Below are positions 22,997 through 35,096 of a DNA stretch of 64,000 nt, piece after piece. The notes beneath the pieces were generated by a model that ran no database searches, was not told where the DNA came from, and saw only the letters and a list, made by a program, of their open reading frames with translations. Source of the stretch: Crocodylus rhombifer (lineage: Eukaryota; Chordata; Crocodylia; Crocodylidae); assembly GCA_038503035.1 (NCBI GenBank), contig JAVSML010001155.1, positions 62,001-126,000 of the forward strand. Reading direction: 5' to 3'. Position 1 is the first letter of the stretch; the number at the start of each line of letters is the position of its first letter. The translations under genes were made by a program, and so were the position numbers.

Positions 22997-23930
22997 CTGA
23001 GGGAACAGCAGCTGCTCTTTGTTCAGTAACATGTGAGCCAGATGATCCATCTGAGAAGTGCAGTTAAATATGTATACATGATTGGAAAGCAATCTGAGTC
23101 AAGCTGCAGCCTCTTTTGGTACAGTGGTGGATGTGGGTTTACAATGGTTATACCTGCATTCAAGAGAGCAACTGGTTCTTTGTGGGGACGCCGGTATGCA
23201 CGATACTGCATGGCACTGTGACATCAAAGTCCTAGAGAAAGACTAAGCCAGTGACTGGCTCCTTCACATCTCATGGGGATAAGTTGGAAATAACTGTGCA
23301 CACATTAGAAAACACACTGAAGGATACAGTTTCAAAGTGGTCAGCAGGGATTTGTTTCTATGGCTCTTACTAATGTCAATAACTCCTGGCTCCTCAAAAC
23401 TACCCCTTGGATCAGTTTAATAAAATAAATGAAATCTTTAAATGTTGACGTAGCAAATTAAACTAAACATGATGATTTCTGAAATGAAGACCAGGAGATT
23501 AGTTCATGCTTAGAGCTTCCTTTCTGCCTCTAAACAACTCCTCTGGAGCAATGTCACCTTTCCTTGCACTTCTTGCGCAGGTGAATCTCCTTCCACAGCA
23601 GGAACCCTGTGCTCCTGTCTCATCCTTCCTAAATCATGCTTCTTCTGAAATGTATCTTGTAGAAAACTTTGGTGCTTTTGGCATGCTAGAGACAATGGCA
23701 AAGATCCCATCTCAATCCCAGCGTGCTCTGTAGCAAATCTCCCCAAACTGTACTGTCGTCCTAGGCTATTCCTAGGATATAACCGTCAGCATGCAGAGTC
23801 TTGGCGAAAAAGGAGACTCCAGAGGCTTCTGGGGACAGGTGAATCCTGGAAGCACAACTAATGAAACGAGTTACCTTAGGGAAAACAACGAGTGCAGAGG
23901 AGCTCCGTGCCTCCTGCAGAGCCCTGACAA

Positions 23931-24459
23931 TAGGGGCGGATTAACACGTGGGCCCCTGCCGACCTGGACGGGCACCCTGGCCATGGGCACCCAGGGCAGA
24001 CAGCGTGCACCTCCTCCTCTCTTGCCAAGGCCAGAGACTAGGGGGCAGACACAGGGCTCCATGCGGGTGGCAGCATCTTTCTGGAGCCGCCTGTTGCCAG
24101 GAGGCCCCATGGGTGGCTCCGCTCCCACGCGCCGCTGTCTGCAGACAGCCGCTGGCACCTGCACTGCTGGGATAGCTCCACCCCACCAGTGCTGGCAGAG
24201 GAGTCGGTGGCCCTAGCCCTGGCCCCAGCCTGTCCTGCAGCGCTGGGGGACCATAGCCCCGGCTGTGCAACACCCATCGGGTGGAGGGGCGAGCTGGAGC
24301 TGCCCACACCCCAGCAGTGCTCGCACCCCCTGGCTCGCCCCAGCTACGCTGCGGAGGCTGCAGCCTCCTGGTGGGCATAGAGGCAACCTGCCCTTGCCTG
24401 GTGGGGGGCCTCCGATTTTCTGCTTGCCCAGGGCCCCAATAACCCTTAATCTGCCACTG
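23931..24459. mobile_element. Non-autonomous hAT (GGCGGATTAA ends), 529 bp
   Basis: Left end TAGGGGCGGATTAACACGTG and inverted right end CAGTGGCAGATTAAGGGTTA. Flanking octamers cctgacaa (23923-23930) and cctaacaa (24460-24467) match at 7 of 8. Both ends continue into gggcccc/ggggccc blocks. The GC-rich middle gives large frames on both strands that I do not regard as genes. Confidence 0.88.
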
Positions 24460-25720
24460 CCTAACAAAGCATTTCCCTGCTTTTTTTTTTTTCTACAGGG
24501 AAGAAAATTTTACTCCAGAGGGGAAAAGGAGGAGGCAATTCTCTAGTAAGAACTCCATGCAGTGTTTTCTATTCAGACTCCAACTTCCGGAAGTACTAAG
24601 GCATTTAAGGACCAGCCTGTCCCTTTCTATACATCTGGTTTTGATGACTACTGAAGTAGGCTACTGCTCCAGCGATTCACAACATGTGCACAAACCTAAT
24701 GGCTTAATTTCCTACATACTAACACAGGGAACTTCCTGCTAGTTGTAAATTGCTAGTGTAAGGCCCTGGCTGCTGAAACCCCATCTAGAATGACATTTGA
24801 ATTCCCTTCCCTCAATTACCATCCAGAATGACTTCTTTAGACTTGGTCTTTTTTGGGCCAAAATGGAATGCTTTATTTTGGGGCATCCTTTGGATTGCAG
24901 GAGGATGAAAGATGCCCTGGCTCTACATTCATCTTCCTTTATTTTCTAAATTGCTCTGAACTTTGGGCGTTTCACAAAATGTAAAGCTATTAGGAAAAAA
25001 AATTGCACCTTTAGAGTAACACGGGAGAAAAAACATCACCCATAACTTAACTGAATAAGCTAAGCACTAAATTGTTAACTAACTGAACAAATGTGGCAGA
25101 TAGAAGATTCTCCTCACAAGCTTAGCAAATGGATATAGAAAGAGAAGATTTGCCTAATATGTAGCAGTCAAAGGGTATTTTGATCCTCTTGTAGACCGGT
25201 ACAGTATTTTTAAGGAAACAAAACTCAAGCCTAAGGACTATGTAGTACTAAGGAGTAACAAGTCACAAGATCAGCCTCTAATTAATAGGCCAGGGAACTG
25301 TCCGGTCTGCATTGATGAATTCACTGCATACATTGGTTTCAAACATGACAATGATACACAAAATGAACCTCCAAAATTTGGCACTAAATTTTTAAAGTGC
25401 AATTACAGACACTTTGAAATCAAAAGGAACATAGCGACTGTTGGACCTGGTCCTGCTTAAAATAATTCAACCATCCATCCACCGATCTAGTCAGTTTTGA
25501 CATACTTCCATATTCACATCAAGTCATTTTGTGCTGAATGCCTCGCTACATCAGGACTAACACTGTAAGACACAGACGTGAATTTACTTGTCTGGTAATC
25601 TATTCCTTATCACGTTGTTCCTAACCTGAATGAAGCTTCTTCGAATATAAAACCAAAGTAATTATAACAGGATGTGTCAGGCTCTTTCTATCCAAGAAAC
25701 ATCTCTACCCTTTAACTTAC

Positions 25721-27038
25721 GTCTTTAGTGGTGTCTTCTTCTTCTTCGCAGGTTTATTTAAGTTGTCTCCTTCAGTTCCATTTGTTTCACTGGCATTGGC
25801 TGGTATCTCAAAGGAGGCTGGAGACTTAGAAGGTGAGCTGGCTATCTTACAAGACGACTTGAAAGGGTCAACAGAGTCCTCACACATATCTGGATCAAAA
25901 CTGTATGTCTGTTGAGGCAATTTGGGAGATTCTTGCATTTTTGTACTGGAAGAGAATGGGTTAAAATTGGGATCATCCCACTTGTCGATATCAAAAGTAT
26001 AAGAGCCTTTTGTGATAGGGATATCATTTGGATCAGTGGGTGACTTGGTTGGTGTGGTAGGAGCATTGTCAAGCTTTTCCACTGTCTTTTTAGTCTTTGG
26101 CCTCCTTAGTGGCATTTTGGCACCAGGCTTTTTGCCTACTTTTTTGGGTGGAGGAGTGCTTTCCGGCTGGTCTTCACCGCTGCCCTTTTCCTCAGAATAA
26201 TCGAACTCCAGCCTCACAGCAAGGCCTTTGACTGGCGGATCCTCTTGCCCGCCAGTGTCAGAGGGAGTCACCTCCACAGCCTCTGGTGCCGTTGTAAGAG
26301 GTAGAGTTTTCTTACTGGCAGAGGGAGAGTTTTGCACTTTGCTGCCAGTACTAAATGCACTAATCGCTTCAAAATTATCTGGATCAAAAGGATAGGAGGC
26401 TTCAGGCACAGCAGGGATCTCCTGCTTTTCAGCAGAGATTTGGGAAGGCTCAGGACATTCAGGTTTAACTGAATCAACCTCTGCCTCAGAGACTGGCTTT
26501 TCCTCACATGGGGGAGAGACTGCTATACTAGTGTCTGATGGCTCTTGTTGGACTTCTTTCACAGGTGGGGCATCTGCAGGTTTTTTTGCTGGCTGCTTCT
26601 TCTTTAAGGAAGCGGGTCTCGGTTTTTTTGTTCGCTTTAGGGTACTACACGCACTACTCGAACCTGTATTATACACATCTGCTGCTGGAGTTACTGTCTC
26701 ATTATTGCCAAGATAAGATGCTCCATCAAAATCACTAGCTTGCAAACTAAGAGATCGAGATAACGTGGACCGGGCAACTGGAACAGAATCTGTTGATTTT
26801 CTTCGAACATTCGCTTTGGGGTCACGATTCTTTGTGTCTGAAGAGCTTGGTCCTAAGGTATGGAAAGAATCTACCAACTCAATGTTGTCAAAGTCTAAAT
26901 TGTATGTCCCACTGCTAGCTATGGGTTTATCCTCATCAAAGACAGCAGAAAATGAATGGGAGGGAGGACGAAAAGGGCTTTCTTCAACTGATTCACTATG
27001 GGATACATCAGTTACGGACACAGTATCAGAACAGAATC
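25721..27038 (-). CDS. TACC2: TACC2 large central exon with acidic SDP-type repeats
   Basis: This 1318-nt exon covers residues 74-512. The acceptor is ttttttccccatag and the donor gtaagt starts at 25720. It begins GFCSDTVSV and contains SPFRPPSHSFSAVFDEDKP. Four acidic aromatic repeats can be seen: near residues 118-126 (GTYNLDFDN), 289-295 (YPFDPDN), 420-435 (YTFDIDKWDDPNFNPF) and 452-466 (YSFDPDMCEDSVDPF). Basic clusters KRTKKPRP, KKKQPAKK and KKKKTPLK look like nuclear-targeting or docking sites. MPLRRPKTKK begins at residue 382 (ATG 26113-26115), matching the start of the short AZU-1 form as I remember it. The exon is open throughout with no frameshift. Antisense open frames here are shadows. 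Confidence 0.97.
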
Positions 27039-29056
27039 CTATGGGGAAAAAAGGAGAAAACTCAGTGAATTAAACAGATCAGTCACTGCAATAAATTATT
27101 ACGCCCTTGTATAAAGTTTTATTACATTTCACCTTCTGCACATCCATAAACAAAATTGAAGAAAAATAAATAAATTATACAAAATGAACAAAGCCTAATT
27201 GAAAAGAAGTCTCTACCATTTTTGAGTGTTCCAAGGCTAGTGTATTATGTATAAACTATATAGACAGGCTTGATAAAATGTTCTGTTTTTCAGTTACTCC
27301 AGATGTAGTTTTCAGGAGATCATACACTGTGAATGGAAGAATATGCTAAATACCCTAAATTGTCAACTGATCTACCCTGCCTAAATGATTATTTAACCAC
27401 ATTTTCCACTATGATAATGGTTTGAAAGTTTTCACTTAAAAATGTATCAGCACTCTTTTTTTAACAGTTTAGAGGTTCAGGTCTCTTAAATTTCGGTAAT
27501 CTGGACATTACTCTCCCAGTTTAATGTCCTACGTTCCTCTCTTGATCATCACTCACTAGGAATGTGGCTTTCTCTCCTGAACACAAACACTACTTCAGTA
27601 CTGCCCAAAGTGGGGATAATTCAAACACCACATCTGTCCACGGCCCGAGTTTGATAACTCTACATTCTCTTTCCACTGCTTTCAATATAAAAGCTAACTG
27701 TTCAGACATTTCCAAATTTTCTGTGAGAAATAACACTGGAAACCATGCTGAGGTTATTTCAAACTCACTTCACGATATATTTTTAATCAAGAGTAGAAAT
27801 AACGTTAGAGCTCTAAAACCAAAAGCATGCATCTATTCTGATTAAAATGTTTACATTTGGGTTCCCAAAATGATCAAATGAAACGCTACTGAGACATTTA
27901 AAACAAAAGAAAGAAGCAAAAAGATGTCGTAAGGTACACGCGCAGAAGGGATCATGGAGTTAGTGATCTTTTACTTCTTTTCCATCTTTAATATCCTGCA
28001 TGTGACTTAATAAATGGCCTTGAATAGCCTCAACATGATGTACTGAAGTCAAAAGGCAAATGCCATGGGCTAGATTTAATTTTGTAGCAGGATGTGGACC
28101 AAAGATGACTATCAAAGAGCAGGATAAGGCTTTCCAGTGTAAGTCCAAACAGCCAAAATGCTGCTCTACGTTTAACTGACTGCATGTAGTCAGTAAGATA
28201 CCTACCATGCACCAGCTGAGAACTGAAGTTGAAGCCCTCTACATCAAGGCAAGTGGTAGTCGGCACAAGAGTTGTGTGTGTTGGCTTCAAGCCCACAAGA
28301 ACTCCTCCACTCCCAGACTAGAGATATTCTCAGCTGATCAATTAGAGCCAAACCTTAGGGGATGGTGCAAAGCCAACCTAACAAGTTATTTTCTCCTTGG
28401 ATCCTAAGGAAATACTGCCAGATCATGGCCTTCTTTACTTCTCTCTTCCTCAAATTCAGAGACCCCATCTTATCACAGGGCTTCCAGGATCAGGCTTGGG
28501 GGCATTTGCTCAAATAGAATTGGAGACTGGAGTACGCAACAGGCAGACAGACCATCTCGCTCTGTTGTGATGATGTGAATCTGTCAAATTCCTACTTACC
28601 ATATAGGATGAAGTCAGACAAGGATCATTTGAATAGGTTTATATTCCACACCCCCAAACCTATCTGTCCCAGGTGTATTTAGCAGGCAGATGCCCATCTC
28701 ACAACCTGACACTAATTAGAAGTCTAATTTAAAAAACATTCTCTATCATTATGGTCTCACCAAACAAAAACAGTCATAAAAAATTGTGACGGGCATTTAT
28801 AAAGAAGATACGATATAGTGACCCTCTCATTTTCTCTTGCTTTATATATTGGCGAGGGTTTTGAGGTTGATGTTTCAGTAGGACTGTGCCATTAATGACA
28901 TCCATAAACAATGTAGCTTCAGAATATACATTTGGGATAAATGTTACTCATCACATGGTACGTTTAAGTAAGGGTGTTTAACACAGCCAAAGCTAAGTGC
29001 TATGGACTTTGCACTGTGTTCTCAGAATATTTTCATACAATCGTATTACTCCACAC

Positions 29057-29200
29057 CAGTGTGTCAAACTGGTTTGGTCCCCCAGCCTGGATCTGGACCA
29101 AAAGGCTCCTTGAGTGCCAGATCTGAACTGTAGGGCTTTAATGGGCCAGGTCTGAACCCAAGTCTGCCAAAGAGGCAAGCATTGGCAGGGGAAACTGCAC
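29057..29200. mobile_element. Probable hAT end fragment (CAGTGTGTCAAACTGG)
   Basis: Starts with cagtgtgtcaaactggtttg and continues cagcctggatctggacc, resembling hAT MITEs that begin CAGGGGTGTCAAACT followed by a GGCC-type block. No matching right end or target duplication was found, so it may be truncated. Confidence 0.45.
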
Positions 29201-29920
29201 AGGTTAATGCAGCTGTTGCTCACTTTGCAGACTAAAGGTGCAAATTGCAAAGACTTTGCAGGCAAAGCATACGATTACAAGTTACTAACCTCTACATTTT
29301 GGATGGTTGCCTTGGTTTGCCTTTATTGCCTGGCAATTACTTTGCTCTGCAGGTGGTTCAGTGAAGTGCCATATACTTGCAAGAATGAAAATGCATTCAC
29401 TGTTGGTTTACGTATTTGTGGCCATCTTATTACAAATACCTATTATCCTGTGAGTTGATCACTACTCTGTAAGACATTTTAAGACTTTTTCACCAATGTG
29501 TTTTAAACAGCAGTAAATCCAAATATGTTTAGTAAAGCAGAGGGCTACAAAATATGCATTCAATAGTAAACAAAAAGATATCGTCTGTCTGCTGTCTCTT
29601 CATTTGTATCCAAATCAAAGGTATTTATTATCCATAAATAATACCTAAAATAAAATCAGATTGTTCTTTGATTTTGTTCAAGGAAAACACCAAAGTCTTT
29701 CAGGCAGAAAAGCACTATGGGGTCAGATTTGGATTATGTTTATCTTGGGACTTACCTATCTTCTTTTATAGTACAGTGCACCTGTTTAACTCATCAGAGA
29801 TTAATGTATTTGACTGTCTTTTTTCAGATTTTGCTAAAGACAGAATTTTAAACAACAGTTTGCTACCACTTTTCTTGTCTGGACCTGCCTGTCATTAATT
29901 CCTGTTAGTACAGCTAATTT

Positions 29921-29970
29921 CAAAAGTGTGGCTGGCATATCCATCCAAAAGTGTGGCTGGCATATCCATT
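29921..29970 (+). repeat. 25-bp tandem duplication
   Basis: Two adjacent copies of a 25-base unit beginning caaaagtgtggctggcatat differ only at the last base (29921-29945 and 29946-29970). It looks like a recent slippage duplication. Confidence 0.95.
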
Positions 29971-30079
29971 AGAAGCGTCACAATCACATCAGCATGATTA
30001 TGATTTGTTAACAACTGGAAGCATTTAAACAAAACATGTTTCCTTTCACTTTGAAATTTTGTATCATGTTGCATGCTTT

Positions 30080-30671
30080 TGCACATGTTATATGCTCAAA
30101 CACCTACCCCGTGGGCTGGATGAGTGGCTTGGGGACAGTCTGCAGCCTAGGTGGGGCCTACAGCTTTCCTCCCTCCAGCATACTGGATCTGGTGCCTGCT
30201 GCAGCAATCTGGGACCTATGCTGCAAGCGGCGTGGATCCTAGACTGGTTGGAGCAGGCATCATGCTGGACGCAGTTCCTGCCCCAGCCGGAGTGCACCAT
30301 GCACGGTGTCCATTCTGGGAACTGAGCCACACAAGCGCCCACTACAGCCAGGCCGGGACCTGCACTGCCTGTGGTGCTCACAGGCATCACATGCAGTATG
30401 GGTCCCAGACTGGCTGGAGCAGCTGCTCTCTGAAGCACCATCCCAGAGCTGCCGCTTCATGTGGCATAGTCTGGTTGGGATGCGCGCCACATGTAGCGCA
30501 GTGCCCACTCTGGCTGGTCCGGTGTCCGTTGCTCCATACGTGGCACCATGTTTCAGCCACTCCAAGGTCTGAGTTGCACAGGTCTGCTCAGTCCCAGAGG
30601 CACCACTGGGGCTAAATGGCAGGGCTCCATGGGCCAGATCCAGCCTGCAGGCCATATATTCAACATCTCTG
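30080..30671. mobile_element. GC-rich non-autonomous element, probably hAT
   Basis: The right end, read inverted, is CAGAGATGTTGAATATATGG followed by cctgcaggctggatctggcc. The left side has cccgtgggctggat after a degraded cacatgttatatg. The interior is GC-rich with blocks in both orientations (gctgcagcaatctgggacc, ggacctgcactgcctg). Target duplication not found. Frames on both strands of up to 154 codons are shadows of this composition. Confidence 0.55.
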
Positions 30672-32329
30672 CTCTAATATAATATAAAATAAAAATACTG
30701 AAATCAAAATGAAAATTTTGATGAACCCAAAATATGCGTTTTAATTTTTTTGAATGTAAGATTTCAAAATGTTGGGATTTCATTCCAATTTCAAAATATT
30801 CCATGAACTGAATTTCCATTTTCTGTACAGCTCTGCTAATTAACACTTCTTCTCATTTACCTGTGCTATCTTTGTACAAAGAAGAAATATTTACTACTCC
30901 AATTTCAGCCCTGCATTTTACTTGTGAATGGGATGAGATCACAGAAAGCAGTTCCTCTTTGTTTCAGAGGCAACTGTGTGTCTACAGAGGGACCTAGCCA
31001 TAAATATTATTGACAACTATAAAGAACTGGAAGGCTTGAAAACACTGGATATTTCCTAAATCAGCATTTTCAGACTGAAACCTACATTTTCATTTTTGTA
31101 GGAATAGTAACTACAAAATTCCTGTTTGCACTTGGAAATTTCATTGAGCCATGTGAACCAAAAATTGTATTTTTGGTTTTTTGGATTTTCTTTAACATGA
31201 ATGCCAATAAAGTAGCACTGCTTCCTGAAAGTGTTTATTTCCTTATTCAAAGGATTATGTTTGGATTCAGTCTTGCTGGATGTTTTTTAATTAGACTTGC
31301 CATTGCCAGCTGAGCTGGTATTCACTTTTCACACAGAGAGATCCTTTTTTAATGCCAGGCAGGTTCCTGCTAAAGACACGCCAAGTAGAGTTATAAGCCT
31401 CCAGTACTGGTCTAATCTACACATTTTCCATGGGGAGAGGGTGGAGAATAGCTAAATGGAAATCAGAACAATAAACCATTGCATAGCTCTAATATGTTGA
31501 TGGGGTATACAATTTATGAAATAGATTACAAGGAATTGTCACAAGTAAGAGTTGTTTTTATGATGATTAGCCAATGCTTTTGTTAATGGAGACACCAAAA
31601 AGCACAAACAGGATTGAGGCCACATTGTGCTGAGAACTGGACAAACATGTATTAAAAAGTATCCCTGCCTTGGAGTGCTAAAAATCTAATGAAGCCATAT
31701 AAAAAAAGGCATCATAGGGTGGTGCAATGGCTTTGGTAAGAATATGCTTTACTTTGTTGCCTTAAAAAAAAAAAAAAAGGATTTAAGTTCTCTTGAAGGC
31801 AGCTCTAAGTAACAGATAAAGCTGCAGTCATTTCCTACGCTTTGAAGTCAGTGTTGAAATCCTATAAACACAGTTCTACAGAGAGTGCAGAGGTCTTACT
31901 GCCTTTTTTTTTTCACAACATGCTCCTGACCCAGCCCTCGGCTTCTTCCTATAGGATCGATGTCTGCTTAATACATCAAGGGGAAGCACTGTTGATATTT
32001 TTATTGCTGCTGTCTGAAAACAGGCAGCCCATCAGGAAAATATGGGCTTTTGGTAGAAATTAATTGTTATGCAGCTATAGAACCCCTGCCTTGTTACAGC
32101 AATATCTGCTCAGCCCCTCTAATGAGAGACATGATGGAGAAGATACGAATTGTATTCACTGTTGCAAGACAACGCGGCTGTATTATTACAAAGAGCTTTT
32201 TAGAACCTGCTCTTTTGACATTAAAGTGCTTCAGCAGCACGGGGAATTCTGGCCTCCCAGTTCAAAGTGATCTAAACAAAGATTACTATGACGATGTTTT
32301 GTTACAAAGCTGGCAGTTTGATAATAAAG

Positions 32330-32376
32330 GAACACATTATGCAAAATACATATTATGCAAAATGCATATTATGCAC
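32330..32376 (+). repeat. Short tandem repeat of attatgcaaaat units
   Basis: Three imperfect copies of a roughly 15-base unit (acattatgcaaaat, atattatgcaaaat, atattatgcac) lie in tandem. Confidence 0.85.
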
Positions 32377-34142
32377 TTGTTGGAGGCAAAATGCACCCCT
32401 CAGTAAAGGGCTATCACAAAGCCTTATAAGCCAGTTGCGTTCCATTTTTAGCCCTCTGTTGTACACTTAAACAGGCCTTAGTGTGGATGGATATTAGTTA
32501 CTATTCAGTGGGTACCTGTGACTCCATAAGCCACAATGGAGTAACTCGTTTTTTTTGTAGGACCCTTCACTTTCTAGTCAAACCCAATTCCTTACTCAGA
32601 CAGCAATCTTGAAATGAATGGTGGTGCCTAAGTCAGTCCCTACAGCTGTTGTTTATTTTATACCAATCTAAGGCCTATTATACAACATTAGTCATGACTC
32701 AGGATGTTGCCCAAGCACATCAAGCTCACACTGATATAAAATAATCAAAAGCTGGAAGGAATGATGTAGGCACGACCGTTCATTTGGAAGGGAAAAAGGT
32801 GCTCACACAGTATGGAGCTGGAACTCGTGAGGCACTAGGTTTCTTCTAGAGGTCCCTCAGGCACCGTCTGGGTGGGCTTCACCGCTCTGTACTTCTGTCT
32901 GTCTTGTGTATTTAGCTATTTAAGTTCTGGATTTTCCCTTACTCTGTACTGAAACAGAACCAAGTTCAGTGAGATCTCATTCTCAGTAGAGCTTCCAGGT
33001 ACATCTGTAATATAAATAAGAAGGGAATGGTAGCAAAGATGAACACCACTTCTACAAATTCTTCATGGATGCTTGTATGTTAAAAAATGATGTGGGTGTC
33101 TTATGCCTGTAGCCTGTCTATAGCCTGGAATAGAAGAGAAAAGGTAGTGCAAAGAATTAAACTGCCTACACTAATGTTGGGGAACTATTAGGGTCCTTTG
33201 CCCCTACCCCCCCCCACCTTTCCCTCATTTCAGTAAAATGAATTCCTGCTTGATTTTTTATAGTCACTTACAGAGAAAAAAATGAACCACTGAAGGATAT
33301 TATCAATCTGTTAGGTCCGGAGGACAGTTGAAACTATGACAATAAAACTCCAATGGTCTCCAAGTAACAATAGCCTGGATTCAAATCCATTTTTGTCAGT
33401 TCATCCTTTTTAAAATAATACACAGAAAAGTCTGATTTGTAACCAAAGTTACTTAAAACAACTCTAATGCAAGTGATAGGAATTCTTCAAGCTATGTAAA
33501 ATTGGAAGTTTTACTGGCATTATCATTACTTTATTGTTATCTTTTGTTAGAGATGGATGAAAGAGGCAGCATTCAGACTGAACCTACAGTAGCGCTGAAT
33601 GTACAGTTCATATTTGACAGGCCCCCTATAGTGACAGAAATTGTAATTTGGAGATGCTCCCTTACTTGGAAGACTACAGAGGTCGGGAGTTGGAAGATGG
33701 TCCCTCAGACCAGTCAGAGACTGAAGGACAGCAGAAGTTTGCTTACTGCTCCACAAAAAAAACCAAACAAAAACCCCCAAACTTTCTTTTTATTCACCTA
33801 CGCCTGTGTTTATTAAACCCAGTAAATCACTACATCCTCTCCCCCCTGCCATCTGTCCTGGTGAAAAAAGTGCAGGCAGTAATCATCCAGACTCCAGCTG
33901 ATGGAAGCAGCCGCAGAAGCAGTCAAAGGAGGGAACTTCAGACGTTCAGAGAACTTCCTACAGTTTGAACGAGGCTTTTTGTGCCTTGTGTTGACTGGTT
34001 ATTGTCTTCACCACACTCCCTCCCACTCCATTGCCACCAGACTATGCAGTCATGCTCTGTCTCCAGCTCAGCCAAGACTGAAGTATTCCATGCAAAGTGA
34101 AAAAGGAACAAAGGAAAAGATTGACGCCAGCCCCCCACTCTT

Positions 34143-34275
34143 TCCTAACTGGTGAGATATTTAGGTTCAGATCCCCCAAGGCAGAGGAAGGAACTAAACC
34201 TAGGTGTCCCATAACCTGGGTCAATGCCCTAACTTTTGGCTACTAGCTCAAAGGGGAGGACCTCCCCCATGATCA
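34143..34275 (-). mobile_element. tRNA-derived SINE-like relic (minus orientation)
   Basis: Read on the minus strand it has agctagtagccaaaagttag, gggcattgacccaggtt, then ccttcctctgccttggggga, a layout like the tRNA-related head and core of amniote SINEs. Strongly diverged; family uncertain. Confidence 0.35.
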
Positions 34276-34300
34276 ACACCTTTGCCTATTAGACCTGTAT

Positions 34301-34428
34301 TTATAAATAGTTACAATGGTTTGTAAATAGTTGCAATATTGTAAATAGTTAACTATTAACAATATTGTAAATAGTTACAATTAACTATCGTAAATAGTTA
34401 AAATGGTTTGTAAATAGTTACAATAGAC
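34301..34428. repeat. AT-rich repeat of gtaaatagttacaat units
   Basis: The unit taaatagttacaat occurs about six times, with occasional inverse copies (gttaactattaac) and ttgtaaatagttgcaatatt variants. It looks like a local minisatellite-like expansion. Confidence 0.85.
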
Positions 34429-34640
34429 ACTGGAGACGTGTGGGGGGTGCACATGCACCCCCTGAACGTGGCAATGCACTCCCTGTGAACAGGCGGCGCT
34501 TGCCCCCCGCCCCCCCGACAGCGCTGCGGCTGCCTGCATGAGCTTGCTGTGCCCCCACGCTCCAGCCTCTGGGGGCATGCAGTGTTCATGACAATAGAAA
34601 TCCCATCTTTTCAGACTATAAAGCATTAGTTTAAAACAAA

Positions 34641-34678
34641 ATTGCTCATACCTAGTCATATTGCTCATACCTAGTCAA
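34641..34678 (+). repeat. 19-bp tandem duplication
   Basis: attgctcatacctagtcat (34641-34659) is followed directly by a copy differing at the last base (34660-34678). Confidence 0.95.
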
Positions 34679-34695
34679 GAGGCTTTGGGCTAAAA

Positions 34696-35096
34696 CAATG
34701 GTTCTCAACTGGGCTGCAACAGCACCCCACGGTGCTACGAGGCCCTTTCAAGGCTGCCACAGCACGGACATGGCAGCTATAGCCACTTCCAGGTAAAAAT
34801 GCCTCACACATCTCCTCTGGAGCTGGAGAGGGGAATAGCTGAGGCAGGAGCAAGCAAGGAGGCACAGCTAAGGTGCAAAGTGACCCTGCATGCTGGCCCC
34901 ATATGGTATGCAAGACTATGTCACCTGGCGTGCAGGGTTTTCTGCACAGCTTTCCACAGGTCCAGCAAATTAGCATCAGGGGAGCAGCAATGAATGCTGC
35001 CACCGAACATCTGGACCCATGGGGAGTCCCTTAGGCCTGATGAAATGACTTCTGCAGGTCGGATCTGGACTGTACGCCAGAGGCTGAGCACCATTT
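34696..35096. mobile_element. Probable non-autonomous hAT, degraded
   Basis: The left end CAATGGTTCTCAACTGGG and the right end aggctgagcaccattt are imperfect inverted repeats of the Charlie-like type. The interior is non-coding and moderately GC-rich. No clear target duplication, so the borders are approximate. Confidence 0.55.

Larger units (their letters stand above)
19509..25720 (-). other. TACC2: TACC2 intron(s) flanking the predicted cassette exon
   Basis: Contains the predicted cassette exon at 22826-22996. Repeats are a MIR-like SINE (19795-19985), a perfect inverted repeat (20181-20288), a fold-back repeat (22598-22730) and a hAT (23931-24459). The stretches 20640-22580, 23010-23920 and 24550-25710 are AT-rich with no other exon recognised. 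Confidence 0.7.

Noticed and set aside
23791..24378. Frames of 141 and 145 codons on opposite strands
   Set aside because: They coincide with the hAT at 23931-24459 and have no recognisable domain.
25842..26738. Leucine-rich and antisense frames within the large TACC2 exon
   Set aside because: Shadows of the real coding frame, which is conserved with TACC2.
30151..30655. Frames of 154 and 131 codons on opposite strands
   Set aside because: GC-rich repeat interior; no conserved motif, and composition resembles the other transposon fillers.
32050..32406. Plus-strand frame of 118 codons
   Set aside because: No domain or known similarity, opposite strand within a TACC2 intron; more likely non-coding sequence that happens to be open.
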